DNA of 64,000 nucleotides from Trachythela sp. YZ-2020 (taxonomy: Eukaryota > Cnidaria > Anthozoa > Malacalcyonacea > Clavulariidae), in the NCBI GenBank assembly GCA_016169945.1, contig JADLSH010000388.1, positions 5,406,501 through 5,470,500 of the forward strand, given 5' to 3'. The position numbers were made by a program, and so were the translations under genes. This document shows, piece by piece, positions 22,511 through 35,087 of the stretch. The notes beneath the pieces are model-generated. The model was not told the origin of the DNA. It made no database searches and saw only the letters and a program-made list of their open reading frames with translations. Every line of letters starts with the position of its first letter. Position 1 is the first letter of the stretch.

Positions 22511-24161
22511 TTAAACATTACAACTTATAGCTAAAATTCTTGGTTTCTTTTCTGTCTTAGAATATTTTTCATCAAGTAACCAAACTTGATTCAAGGTGAG
22601 CAACTTCGTAAAATACACAGCGCTCTTCTTTGCCCAAAACCAGAGAAATATAACGCCCAATATAGCTCCAGTACAGCCAAGCACGTAGAACACGATGCAT
22701 GTAGTGGATGTGCATCCTCGGGACGCGTCTTTTATCACAGAGAGAATGTTGAGGGTTAGAAGTATTAGGAAAGACAGAAGCCAGATTATAGCCACTGGTT
22801 TTTCATCAAGGAAACGCCACTAAAAGGGAGCAAAGAAAGTACTTGAATAATAAGCATACAACCATCATTATCTTAATCATCATTATCATCATCATCATTC
22901 AACACTACCAATATCATCACTACCAATAACATCACTACCAATAACATCACTACCAATATCATCACTACCAATAACATCACCATTCAACACTACCAATACC
23001 ATCACCATCATCATTCAACACTACCAATATCATCACTACCATCGTGATTATCACTACCACCACCACCATCACCATCGTCACCACCACCAACACCCAACAT
23101 ATTTAGAAGCTTACCTCTCGCAACGGTTTCACCAACTTCTTGACTGGCACCTCGTGTAAACACAATTCACAGCTCGTTTTAACAGAACTTTTCAACCAGT
23201 TTAATAAACAGGACTCATGGACGTACTTCATAGAACCAGTACATAAACATGGACTAACTAACGTTTCAAGATCTGTTACACTGTGACAAATACGACAAGA
23301 CAAACCATCTTCACTGATTGACTTCTTGGGTGTTGAAACACTGTATTTGCAAGGACCGCTCAATTTCCCGTTATCAACTAAACTTGAATTACAAGTTTGT
23401 AAGCTTGAATTACCAGTTTGTAAACTCGAATTACCAGTTTCTGAACTCGAATTACCAGTTTCTAAAACCGAATTACCAGTTTGTAAATTCGAATTACCGG
23501 TCTGTAAACCCGAATTGCCAGTTTGTAAACCCGAATTCTCAGTTTGTAAGCAGGAATTACGAGTTTGTGTATTCGAATTACTAGTTTGTAAACTCGAATG
23601 ATCAGTTTGCAAACCTGAACAACCAGTTTGTAAACTAGATAGAGCTTTGAAGTATTCTCTTTCAGCGCCTGATGATACACCAACTAACTTCGGTTGCGCT
23701 TGTTTTGAATAACTAACACTTTTATCACATTCGTTCTCAGTATTAGTTTTGACCAGTAAATGATTATTTCCCAAATAATTGCAACTTGAATGATCAGATC
23801 CTATATTATCAGCGACTTTCTTTGCCCCACTACACCGGCTTTCGAGAAAACTCGTTTTCCTAAGGTATTCTTCAGCGCTATGAACGTCTTTCGATATATC
23901 TGTATTAATATGGGGTACTGTGAAACGCTCGTTAACACTAATATTTATTTTCGAAGAACCTAGACTTTCAGTTTCAGGATGTTCAAATTTGGAAACCTTC
24001 TTCAAAAATTCTTGACTTTTAGTCTTTGTAACTCCAACATAATGCGCACAACAGTGTTCCCTATTTCCGAACTCGCTGCGTAAAATTTTCTCTCTTTTAT
24101 CAAAATCGTGAGATGTTTTCAATGTGTTTTTAACACAACGATCTTCAGTAAATGAATCCAT
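22511..24161 (-). CDS. Membrane RING-CH (MARCH-type) E3 ubiquitin ligase
   Basis: Two minus-strand exons: 23115-24161 and 22511-22819, phase 0, donor GAG|GTAAGC and acceptor CCCTTTTAG. I start at the ATG at 24161; the longer open frame to 24194 begins with GTG. The product is about 451 aa. A long Ser/Asn/Thr-rich N-terminal region contains about ten heptapeptide repeats of the type LQTGNSG. It is followed by a RING-CH finger (CRICHS..., PCLCTGSMKYVHESC..., CELC; C4HC3 spacing). Two membrane segments follow (about VAIIWLLSFLILLTLNILS and CIVFYVLGCTGAILGVIFL), then a short cytosolic tail. Family members ubiquitinate membrane proteins and control their traffic. Which MARCH subgroup it belongs to I cannot say. 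The intron holds an ATCACTACCA-type minisatellite. Confidence 0.88.
22868..23098. repeat. CATCA/CTACCAATA minisatellite in the MARCH intron
   Basis: Repeated ATCATCACTACCAATAACATC units with CCACCACCATCACC at the right end. Located wholly in the intron. Confidence 0.9.
23385..23640 (-). repeat. 21-bp coding minisatellite
   Basis: About ten to twelve 21-bp units (plus-strand core GAATTACCAGTTTGTAAA) encode the LQTxNSx heptads of the RING-CH protein. Every unit keeps the frame, and substitutions fall at a few heptad positions. Both antisense frames are also open, which explains spurious antisense ORFs. Confidence 0.9.
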
Positions 24162-24369
24162 AGGTTTGTTCCCACTTGAATGGAATTTACTCACTGTATC
24201 TATTTCATTACAGTAAAGTTTTTCATACTTTCGTCGTTTACTTTTAGGTATTCGTCAGCGTATCTTTCCACATCTTGGTATTAGTAAAATTCTTGACACT
24301 CACACTAAATCAACAATATTCGAGTTAGTTATTTCATCTACAGACTAAAGTAAATGAAAACATCTTGAA

Positions 24370-24500
24370 AACTCAAGATATGGACTAAAACAAGACTTAA
24401 ATTTAAATGGTTATATTTCGATCCTACTACAGATCAACTGTATTATTCGTTGGTCTGATGATGATTCTGTAATAGGATTGAAATATAACCATTTAAACTT
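24370..24500. mobile_element. Penelope-like/retroelement terminus remnant
   Basis: GGTTATATTTCGATCCTA at 24409 and its inverse TAGGATTGAAATATAACC at about 24473 flank GATGATGATTCTG. The same motif (TTATATTTCGATCCTATTAC..ATCATCATCAG) occurs at about 40655. This arrangement resembles Penelope-like element ends. No reverse transcriptase is present. Confidence 0.45.
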
Positions 24501-24636
24501 CAATTTAATTTGAAAACAAACTTCATCAACATTAAAATTCTTGGTCGGCGGTTGAATATAGCATTGAATGAAAACTCAGCTTCAAGAATATTTGACAATT
24601 CAAATTCCAAATATAATTTGCTTTTTGTTAAAATCA

Positions 24637-26395
24637 ATTTAAGCTGCAGTGGTTTGGTTCAATGTTCTTCAGGTAGTTCAGACATAAACCACGGACATTT
24701 ATTGTAGACTCGATGCAGATTGATATTACATATATACTGGACCCCCACGTTTGAAAGTGATTACTATATTAGTTTTCTAGTTGATGCTTTCTTGATGGTT
24801 ATAATCGCTATTACTAGGTTTGAAGAGTCTACTAAAACCGTAAAACATTCTAGACCCTCTGAATTTCGAATAACATGTCTACATGGTATAATATTGACCC
24901 ACCCTCAGTTGCATTTATACTAAAAGGGTGTCTATCGAGCCCCAAGCAAATGTTCGCGTTTTACAGAACAGTATTTGGAACTGTACTTTATATAAATAGA
25001 AATTATATTCAATACGGTAAATAGATTCAAAAACGAATAAAATTCCAACATGAATTGAATAATACAAATTCTTAAGTGCATTTTGTATAATGTTAAAGCC
25101 TTAAGGCCATGATACAAATATGAGTATGACGTGTAGGCTATTAAGATCTATTTTAAAAGCATTTATAATGTAGTTTTCGCGATATATAGTGGACACTGCT
25201 CTATCTTTCTCTCGAATTTGCGCGCAAAGCCATTTTCTAGCTGTTTTTAAACTACATTTGACTAAACGTCTGCCAGATTGATATCAAGGCAGTGCGCACG
25301 CAAAATATGCCGGAATTAACATCTTACCTTATTTACATATTTTGCGCAATATATAGACTTCTTATGTTACAGCTGACGATGCCAGACGACATGAACTGCG
25401 TTTAAAGTCTAAAGACACTTGTACGACTTTCAAGGATGTTTTAGGTTGTGAATCAAAGTGCGCAGCAGACGCGCAAACCAAGAAGCGGAATATATGCTAA
25501 TGTACGCTCTTGACAAGCAGTTAATCACAGACGATTGCCTTTGATCTAAGAAGCATCGAAAGGCGCGGAATAATCTGTCATGGAATGTTTGCAGTCAAAA
25601 CATAGCACAGCAATGCGGGAGATAGCGCTACGCGACGCACGAAACCTTGCAAAACGACCCAAATTACTTAATATGCATAAAATGCGTCCCCATTTGTAAA
25701 AACGAACGATTTTCGAGGGATAGAACTTCATTTCTCGCACTCTGTGAACCATAATCTGCTAAGTTCATTAGTCGACGGTGGAACCCGTTGTTTATATAAC
25801 CTCCCTAGGGTCTAGATGTAAGAAAACACGACATGTCGATATCGCATAACTGCGAATGGACATTAGGTAGGAACGATGTTTATATTAATGGCACAAAATA
25901 GAGAAAACATGTGAATCAATATAACACATGCAAGGTCTCGTGGTATTTTTGTACAGGAAGTTTCGAAATGTCGAACTGTTGTACACTTGGATTTTTTGAA
26001 AACTGTATCGAGCCACCTTAAGCTGCAGTGGTTTGGTTTCAATGTTCTTCAGGGGCCGGTTGTACCAATCCCGTTTAGCTTAAATGGTGGATAACTCGAA
26101 AATATAGATCAAGTTTATACATTCATAGAACAACCAAGCTAAAATATTTCAACTTGCGTACAACCGGCCCCAGAAACCACGGACGTTTATTGTAGACTCG
26201 ATACAGATTGATATTACATATATACTGGACCCCCACGTTATTTGAAAGTATTACTATATTAGTTTTCTACAGTAGTTGATGCTTTCTCGACAGTTAAGAG
26301 TCTACTAAAACCGTAAACCATTCTAGACCCTCTGAATTTCGAATAACATGTCTACATGCAGGTATAATAGCTAATGACCCACCCTCAGTTTATTG
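24637..26395. repeat. Pair of ~270-bp direct duplicates, with 1.1 kb between
   Basis: 24637-24910 and about 26018-26395 share TTAAGCTGCAGTGGTTTGG through GACCCACCCTCAGTT. The second copy contains the MITE at 26053-26170. The interval 24911-26017 and the stretch to 27935 contain no gene that I can support; 26720-26790 carries the dispersed GATAGAGC..TATCCA repeat. Confidence 0.7.
26053..26170. mobile_element. Short MITE with GGGCCGGTTGTAC ends, 118 bp
   Basis: Ends GGGCCGGTTGTAC and GTACAACCGGCCC are perfectly inverted. CAG flanks both sides (26050-26052 and 26171-26173), consistent with a 3-bp target duplication. It interrupts the second copy of the 24637 duplicate. Confidence 0.85.
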
Positions 26396-27935
26396 TTGTA
26401 TTGTTAGACCCTTTTAATGTAATATCAAGATATACTAGAAGTTACCATCGCTAGTCTTAAAAGACAGAGGAGCCCACAACTTGAAATGTTTTTTTAAATT
26501 ATTTTTATGTATTTTGAAATTGATGCAAATACCCCAGCTTAAAATTTGAACATAACCATCTGTGAATAGAAAATGTTTATCAATAAATTTTGGTAACATT
26601 ATACCAAATTTTTCCATTGATATTAACAAACGAAAATGTGTTGCTGCCAGTTCGTATCTTCCAAATACCGCAGGTTTTTATGGGTACTCCAGTTTCCTAA
26701 ACCATTGTGGATAACCCGAACTGAACCTATAGGGAGAACAGTTTAGAACTGATAGAGCCTCGGATAGAGCTATCCAATATAAACAATTTTTATATCTCAG
26801 TTCAATGATACACATGTACCACAAATCCTAGTACCTATAACTTGTTCCCATTCACCCCCCCCCTCCCCTCCCTCCAGGGTGACTGTGAGACTTTTGCTGT
26901 TAAAGCATAGCACAGTTGTAAATCACAGCACATAACGCTGTGGGTACATGTAATGAAAACATTTACCGTTGGACTGCGGATGCATAGGTAAATTTTCCCA
27001 CGTATTTTTGTTTATTCATTGCCTGTTGTTCATAAGAGGTTTTAGTTTACCTTGGCAAGCACAAGCACGGTAGGCTTTGACCATGGCTTAGATTTGCTCA
27101 TGCTGATTGGCTGATAAAATTAGTCAGCCAATCGACAAGGTGAAAACGTTGCCTATAAAAAGCGCCTCTTCGCAGGCTAGGCCAAGGTGATGCCGAGTGA
27201 TGCTATATTAACGATTTTACTAAATCAGTTGGAAATATGAAATTAAGCCAAATCTGCTCGGATTCAACTTTCATTATTAATGTTAATTTTGTACAGGACA
27301 GTCATAGTGATCAGTTGAATGCTAAAACAGATGCTCTGGCGTCCTGTTTCTTTATGATTATTATCTCATAGTTATTGGCAATAGGTTATTAATTTTTCAA
27401 AATTATATGAATTTCCATTTTTCCGGAATGCGGAAAGTAAACATAGCAAAAGAGATAAATGCACTTGCTGTCGTCAATACTCGCGTACTGAAGTATTACA
27501 AAAACAAATTTTTGATTTGAAATGATAACACATAGTTTCAAGATCCAACACGCGCTTGTCGTCTGGTGTGCGATTTTATGCTGTTACTTGCTAGAAAATA
27601 AAAAAAGAACCATTTCCGAGGGACCAAATAGTGTATTCACAGCTCGTTCCTTAATAATGTCTGACTTGGTTTCGGCTTAACTTTTAACAAAATAGAGCTC
27701 AATATAGTTAAATTTCCAGATCAAATGACGCGATATCCGTTGCCTTCCGCTAACTTCATGAAATAAATGTTGTTTCAAACTTAGCTTTATGCCGTGATAT
27801 AATTTATCATTTTCACTCCAGTCACGTGAGCACAAAAGAGCCTATCGCAGCTCAAATCATGAATACAATTTTCTATCTCAACTTTCACGATCAATGAAGC
27901 ATGAATACAGTACCTCTAGCTATCGTCACCAAATT

Positions 27936-30900
27936 TCAAACAGACGCTGGCTCCACATTATCACAAATCAATTCACCACATACAGGACACAAAAAGGATG
28001 GATCGGCCATGGAGTTTGCCTATTTAATCGTAAACGAAACAATATCAGTAAGGGATTGATCCAGTGTTACTGCAGGAGAAAACCTGCAGTGTTTGGTAGA
28101 GTCAAACTGGAGGCAATCTTCTCGCAGCTCAGCAGCCGCGACCAAAATAGATCTTCCATGCATAAACTATCAAACTCTAATCATGTTACAGACCCTAATA
28201 GTAATACCCCCAATCATGCGCTATATAAACTCGCCCAAAATATGCTGTTTTTTGGCTCGCGTGCTTCGTAAGTTGAAAATAATATTCAATCAGAAGTGGA
28301 ATATGAAACTTTGACGTATGGTTCATCTTCTAAGACGATTTTGATAAAGATCCGTCGCATTTTGAAGTCGGACTTGGGGGTTGAAATTTACGCGCCATTA
28401 AGGAAAATTACTACGAGAGGAAAACGGGTTCTAGTGCTGTCTACGTTATATGTGACGTCTCCTCAGATCCATATTTGGTTGGCGCATATTTTGATACCAA
28501 ATTCATACGTATACATTGCGATTTAACTTCGGCCTCACGGGTTTTTGGATTTTGTTATATTAATTGTTTATAGCATTAATTTATCAAGTTGCCGCAGTTG
28601 GCGATAACTGCGACATTCGTTTCTTCGTTTATACACAACACAAGCAAGTATATAAATCGTAAAGTATTTATTTATATCATTTCTGAGCTGTTTGACCTCG
28701 TTCAGAATCTCGAACGCTATTAAACCCGAATTTGAGCAAATGTTCAACTTAATAGGGCTCTTCTTTGATATAAATATCCCAAATTGACACCACAATAACT
28801 TTGATGCACAGTTGTTCAAAAACATAGCTGTAACAATTAGGTAAGGATTAGGGTTAGGAGACGATTTTGGATTAGTGCAAGGATTAGGTTAGGATTAGTG
28901 TCAGGATTTAGTTAGGATTAGTGCTAGGATTAGAATTAGCGGTAAGCGATTTGTAAGGATTAGAGCGATATACCTTAATACACATATAACAGAATATGTG
29001 GCCACATGTAGTCTTATGAACATTGGTTGGCAATTCACCACAAACACCACAGTGACACCTTAACATAGCTTTCCCGTCTTGCATTGCGTCTTGTTTCTTC
29101 CACATCAAACGCAATAAGGTGTTGCGTAATCTTGGAATGTTGATCATGGGCAGAATACAAAATAAGAATTCCTAGAAATTAGAATAAATAATCGAAATAC
29201 TGCATGCTAATGTGACCTAACAAATGGACGGTCAGAGATGCAGACAGACAAATGTACAAGACATCATCATGGACAAACCCACACAGAGACAGGCATAAAC
29301 TAAAGGCTCTTTTCCACTCGTCGCAAAAACCAACTCGCACTGAGCTCGCTGCGAGTACTTTCATCCAATCACAATGCTCGACAGTTTATTTTAATTACAT
29401 GAAAGAACTCGCAGCGAGTTGGTTTTGCGATGAGTGGAAAAGAGCTTTAATGATCTCCCTAAAGGTCCAGTAAGGGCCATCACTTTCTAAAATTGAACTA
29501 AACTAAACGAACTTTGTTTATACTCCAAAGGTCGCGGAATCGATTCCCACCGCGGTAAGGTAATTTTTCAGCTCCCGATCAGTGGTGTAGCTTAACTTTT
29601 TTGACCACTTGCGATCAGGGCAAGTACGACATGAAAAATGGTTGCCCTGAATAAAATTCACTTGCCATTAGATCAAGCATTGGTTCACGTCATCACAAAA
29701 TTGAAGCAAATTATTGCAGTAAACATGATATGTTGATGGATACATAGACGGATTTTCTGAGGGGGTGCGGGGGGGGGATGCAGGTTTGCACCCCCCAAAA
29801 AGTTTTCCCTCCCCACCTAGAGACATTTGCACCCCCCAACAAAATCTGAAAATCCGTCTATGGATGGATAACTACAACTTGCATTATATAACACCAATCT
29901 ACACAAATCACCATTCTCTCATTTTCCTTAAGTAGTTAAGAACTGAAGTTGAATTTAAATCGAGGCACAATGTTCGTCGTACACTAGATGGTCGGACAAA
30001 ATGTCGGTCGAGGCATGTTCATATATTCACCATTTTCAAATTATCCAGAAGAATGAATAGTTAATGTTACTGGTCTATATTTTACTCATTTAATACTGTA
30101 GTTGGGAATAATAACTTAGAGATGGTCAACTTGTTCTGGCAAAGCTGAAACAGAAAGCATGCATCCAACTTGCCAGATCGGGCAACCAAGAAGAAACTTC
30201 TACTTGCCCGCAATGATTTTCACTTGCCCCGGGCAAGCGGGCAAGCAGGCAAGCGGGCAAGCAGGCAAGCATTATGTTACACCACTGCCGGTGTTGACCC
30301 ACTCAGAATAACATCATCTAATAAAACTGCATATATTGCACGAATCAGGCGCAGAAATTGAGAAATACAAGGTACATTTAATAACCACTGTTCCACCAAC
30401 ATCCCAACTGACAAACAGAAACGGCTAAGCAAACAAACATATGAAGAGAGCTAGTAGCCTATTGCCATATATTTATATATACTTACAGCAAGTCCACTTT
30501 GTAGAATATCCCGATTCATGTACTCAAAGTAAACCTACATATTATACAATACCATAAGCAATGAAATATGAAATTGGACCAAATTCACAATTATGGAATA
30601 TCGATATTTATATAGTACACGTTTCTTACCACTCTGGGAGATTGTTTCTTAGAAAAGACTGCATAAATTCCCAATGCTCTCTCTAACAATGATTTATACC
30701 TAAGAAAAACGAACTTTAGGGTTTTATCATAGTTACATCATGGGGGTATTGGTCGGCACAGTGGGTAGTGCATGGGGCTTCGGTGGCGCAGTCGTCAGAG
30801 CAAGCGCCTTTGACCTCTGAGTCTTGAGTTCGATTCTCGCTGAGGACTTTACTCCTCCCACTCATGTGAAAAGAGTACTAAGTCAACGCTCTGCTGAAAG

Positions 30901-33700
30901 TCGTGGGTTTTCTCCGGGCACTCCGGTTTCCTCCCACAGGTAAGTTGACTGGGTGGGTTAGGATATACAGATTAGGAAAGTAATATCACAATTGTTGTAA
31001 AAATAAATAATGTAGGCTAAGTACATAATATAGGTAAGCTAGATACTTGATGTAATCGGTCACTGAAAAGCCCCAACGGGGAGTGAGCTGAATAATGTAT
31101 AAAGTATAAAGCATGTAACTTTCACCTCTGTGATCAGGTTTCGATATCTCCAATACGCAGTTGTCTGATTAGAAATTCACCTAAGTCGTATTTGAGAGAA
31201 GTACTTCCAGTTTGACTCTACCAAACAGCGCAGGCTGTGTTCTCCAGGTACACAGGTTTCCGAAAGTAGCAATACTGGGCCAATAATTAGGGATTAAACC
31301 TTTACTGGATCTCTAGTGAGTCTAGTGAGAGCAGTTTAGAACTGATTGAACCATCCCGTATAAATAAAGCTAGTTAAGTTTAGTTAATTTATACCACGTT
31401 ACTTTATTATACAATTACAAACCTAGCGTTTTGCAAGAAAATTATGAAATTCACCAGCCCAAGAAATTTATGCAGCATCACACCAAAATTTACGACTTTC
31501 CACAGCTAAACGTAGAAAGTACACATATATTAGTAGCTCCACAATTAAGTTACGAAAACGTGTAGCGAAATCATGGTGAACGAAATTGCAAAGATACTAT
31601 GATAAAAAATGAAGAATGGTTTTACTACCCGTGTACCTTTTCAGTATTCAATCCATATTTAGTAAACAATTGCTTAATATCCAAAGAACGTTCTGATAAC
31701 CATGTTCCTCCAATCAAGGCAAACCCAAAAAGAGTTTTTCGTTTAGAAGAAAGAATGCCTAAAAACCACACAAAATATTGAAATATGATTTGAACCCTGT
31801 AGACGAAAGACAGAAAGCGCAAAATGCTTCAGGACTCTTATATTAAATAGGCAAGGAAATAACGAAGAATATATTAAATTATGCATCTACATTACTGTAT
31901 TCTGTACGTTGCCATGTAAATATTGCGCTTGACACTCGCAAGACTTGGAGAGCTGTTCTTTTCTAATATTGGAAATTAACTATAAAATTAAGATGACATG
32001 CACTTACCACCATTTCTTAATGTTTTATATTCTATTTGCAGCATTTGTTGTGAAAGTGTTGCATCATTTGAAATCACAGAGTACTGTAAAGATGAGCAAT
32101 TAAACTTTAATGTATTAGACACTGTATGTAACAATCATTAAGTTTGGCAATTAGCAAGTTTTTAAATTTCAAGAAAATTAGCTGAAACTTGTATGTAAAT
32201 TGTAAGTTTTGTAACTACTATCCTACCTTCCATATTATAAAACTGAGTATGGCCTTCAACTCTGGATCGATTTTGGTAAGAAGACCTGGCTGTCATAAGT
32301 CAGAGAGGACAAGATGTTAGTATATGCATTGTATGTTGTGGTTTTGGTGACGATGGTGGAGATGGTGTTGATAGTTTAATGGTGAGAGTGATGATGGTGG
32401 TGGGATTGATGATGGTGGTGCTGGTGATGATGGTGGTGCTGATGATGATGATTATGATGATGACAGTGATAATGAAGGGGATGATGACAGTGATAATGAT
32501 GGTGATGATGACAGTGATAATGAAGGGGATGATGACAGTGATAATGATGGTGGAGATGATGATGATGGTGCTGATGATATATGATGATGGTGATGACGAC
32601 AGTGATAATGAAGGGGATGATGACAGTGATATTGATGGTGATGATGGTGGAGATGATGGTGATGATGATGATGACGATCATGATGGGATGATGATTGGGA
32701 TGATGATTCTGATGATGGTAATCCTGATGGTTATGATGGTGATGATGATGGTAGTGATGATGATGTTGATGAAGATGGTGGTGATGATGATAGTGGCGGT
32801 GATGATGGTGGTGATGATAGCAATGATGATACCATAACCCATTTGATAAACATCCCTGGGATAGTTTATGGACTATTTGCAAAATTACTGGAGTGTATAC
32901 ATGCATAGCTTCGACTTGATTCTTCTGAAAACAGACAGCTAGAACGTTCAAACATTATGTAAGACTAAAAATATTAAAAGAACATCCAAGAATGAAGTGG
33001 AGACTATGTGTGTTAATGCTATGCTCCAGTAATTTGGCAAATGGTCTATTATATATAAAGCTTAACCATCTAAAACCAAAATTTGCTAAACCATCCCTTT
33101 TAGCTAAACCATCCATTGGATGGTTTATTATATAAGCCATATAATGATTAGTTAATTAATGGTGGTGATAATGCATGGTGATAATTGTGCTGATGGTGAT
33201 AGAATTATAGTCAATGATGAGTTGGTTTTTATGGGATCATGCTGACAATTCAGTAGTGTTTAGCATGGTGACAATATCTGTTAGATCAACCATTCATATC
33301 TGTCTACATATACCTGAAAATATTTAAAGCATTTAGATATTTCGCCTCGGACAATCGAGAGAATGTACTGGTCGTAAGATGTTACATCCAGCTAACAAGA
33401 GAAGAAAATCAAATACTGAAACTGGTTACTATGTTAGAAAGCCCACAAAATCAATATAAATCAATGTCACTATCGATTGGACAACGATAATTGTCCGATG
33501 ACAATCGATATCATTTCACCAATGGGTTTCAACTGTTATCGATTGATCGATTACATTTCCAATGATTGATTTTCATCGATTACGTACGAGATGCCAGCTA
33601 ATTATCATGTGGCGAACAATATTTAACAATTTGAAAATTTAAACAAGAATACCTGATCAACTCGCAGGACTCTTTGCTCATGACTATCTTGAAAAGTCAT
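27936..33700 (-). CDS. PEX2: Peroxisome biogenesis factor 2 (RING E3 ligase)
   Basis: Ten minus-strand exons with GT-AG junctions and consistent phase: 33653-33700, 33314-33391, 32227-32289, 32008-32083, 31637-31758, 31423-31505, 30630-30699, 30487-30534, 28974-29171 and 27936-28019. They give 289 aa (human about 305). Family landmarks in order: RVLRVDQLD at the start, KPGLL-like QPGLLTKIDPELKA, YSVISNDAT, IGGTWLSERS, LLERALGIYAVF, VYFEYMNRDIL, and the C-terminal RING: CGVCGELPTNVHKTTCGHIFCYMC, split by the last intron from LCPVCGELI. PEX2 is an integral peroxisomal membrane protein that forms the PEX2-PEX10-PEX12 ubiquitin ligase for recycling the import receptor PEX5. The last exon was identified from its CPVC knuckle and phase. 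Introns are loaded with a SINE, MITEs and a GAT/GGT microsatellite. Confidence 0.95.
28836..28950. repeat. Degenerate TTAGGA/GGATTAG array
   Basis: Repeated AGGATTAGTGC/AGGATTAGG units next to PEX2 exon 9, telomere-like but too irregular to be a telomere tract. A similar short stretch occurs at about 49573-49595. Confidence 0.8.
29302..29448. mobile_element. MITE with AAAGGCTCTTTTCCACTCG ends
   Basis: Left end (29302) and right end (29448) are inverted for about 25 bp, with inner CTCGCTGCGAGT/ACTCGCAGCGAG arms. It lies in a PEX2 intron. The element at 62518-62754 shares the GCTGCGAGTACTCGC-type core, so the two may be related. Confidence 0.8.
29583..30288. mobile_element. hAT-like element with a second MITE nested inside
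   Basis: CAGTGGTGTA at the left and TACACCACTG at the right are inverted ends. Inside, 29743-29868 forms its own inverted pair (ATAGACGGATTTTC ... GAAAATCCGTCTAT) around G- and C-runs, so it was inserted into the first. GGGCAAGC repeats lie near the right end. No target duplication could be confirmed for the outer element. Confidence 0.65.
30776..31110 (+). mobile_element. tRNA-derived SINE
   Basis: The head GGCTTCGGTGGCGCAGTCG... contains an A-box-like TGGCGCAGTCG, and GAGTTCGATTCTC matches the B box of RNA polymerase III promoters at the spacing seen in tRNAs. A tRNA-unrelated body follows (CCTCCCACAGGTAAGTTGACTGGGTGGG), then an A/T-rich tail region and GCCCCAACGGGG. It is inside PEX2 intron 6. 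The cloverleaf is not intact enough to be a tRNA gene. Confidence 0.8.
32340..32835. repeat. GAT/GGT microsatellite and minisatellite in PEX2 intron 2
   Basis: Runs of GATGATG and GGTGATG, with repeated GATGACAGTGATAATGAAGG units at 32460-32630. It produces long His-rich and Asp/Met-rich reading frames on opposite strands; both are intronic repeat, not protein. Confidence 0.95.
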
Positions 33701-35026
33701 TTCTGTTTCTTTGAAATAATTTAATTAAAGGGGCAATGTTGCAAATATGAAAGAATTCTCGAAATTCGTGCGCCCCTTGCCACGTTCTAAAATTTTAAAT
33801 ATTTTTTCTATTTATGAGCCCCCGTTACTTAAGAGGCAGCGGAGTTGCCATTAAATGGAGCATTTAACCTCCCGTGAAGCCATCCTGAGTCGCACTGCAT
33901 TATGGTTAATTTTCAACCAAAAAATGAACTTAACCACCTTTATCTAAACAGGGTAGCTCAGATCAATTCAAAACTGTTGCCCGGAAGGTCCATGCCAGTA
34001 AAGTCCATCTCTAATTGATCGAGTGTTAGTATAGGAGGAAACCTAAACTAAACCAACTAAACTAACTCTAGCTATTTATACTGGATAGCTCTCTGACTCT
34101 CATCCAGTAAAGACCATTCCAGTTATTCGTGTCCAGTGTTACAATACTACAGGAAGACACCTCACACCTGCATATTTGGTAGAGTCAAACTGGAAGCATT
34201 CTTCTCTCATGCGACTGGTGCGAATCACTATAATAAGACAACTGCACATCGATCGCCGGAATCAAACTCCGGTAACAGAGGCGAAAGGGTATGCCTCCAA
34301 CATCTTGGTGTCGTCATTGGCGGAAAAGACTCACATTAGTCGGAATGTGTTTGAATTCAACATTGAACTAAATAGCGTGCCATTCCTAGCTTCCATTAAT
34401 TCAATAATAATTTCGAGTTATCCGCCATTGAATTGTCCGCCAATTCAGTTCTTAACCTGTGGACTTGAAAGCGCGCCGGCCATTGGATCAATTGAAGACT
34501 TGAAGTAACATAAAGACCTCCTAATGCTTCGTTCTTCAATTCATTTGAAAAATATAAACAAAACGCGGTTTATTAAAGAACGAAAAAAGGCATTTATATT
34601 TTCGACCTGGGACAGCGACGACAGTTCAATCCATGAATTAATATTTTCCTGGACAAGTGCAGCAGGGATTCTTCTAAGCTGCATTTGCTACCACTTCTTG
34701 GAGTTGTAAAAATATTTCTGGAGATGTAAATGGAAATTACTGGAGTTGTTAGTTTCTATTTCTATTTCCAATTTGAACGAAAGATCAAAACTGTTTATAC
34801 CATAGTTTTATCCAACACGATAATAAGTAATTCACAAGGAATAGCACATATAAATTACCTTGACATAGCTTATAGCCAGGATCATTTTTCTGGAATTGGA
34901 AAAATTGTCTGCAGAGGTGACTTGCCTTCCAGTAATTTGGAGGGCTGATGTCGAAATTCAGCCACTAGGTTACTTAATTAAATGAAAAGATATTAACAAC
35001 TGATTGTAGTACACCTACTTTCAGCG

Positions 35027-35087
35027 GTCTCGCCCAAGTTGTACATGAAGGTGCGCACGAACACCTACATGGACCATTTGGCGAGAC
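35027..35087. ncRNA. Possible hairpin RNA (pre-miRNA-like)
   Basis: GTCTCGCC pairs with GGCGAGAC and AAGGTG with CACCTA/CATG around an 8-nt loop, giving a 61-nt stem-loop with central mismatches. It is not obviously inside a transposon. Transcription and processing are unknown; it may simply be an old inverted repeat. Confidence 0.25.

Noticed and set aside
23318..23683. Three antisense or alternate-frame ORFs opposite the RING-CH gene
   Set aside because: By-products of the 21-bp coding minisatellite; the minus-strand frame with RING-CH and membrane segments is the real one.
30776..30850. tRNA gene
   Set aside because: A- and B-box-like motifs are present, but stem pairing is poor and a SINE body follows; it is a SINE head.
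32376..32951. Histidine-rich 191-aa minus-strand ORF and Met/Asp-rich plus-strand ORF
   Set aside because: Both are translations of the GAT/GGT microsatellite inside PEX2 intron 2.
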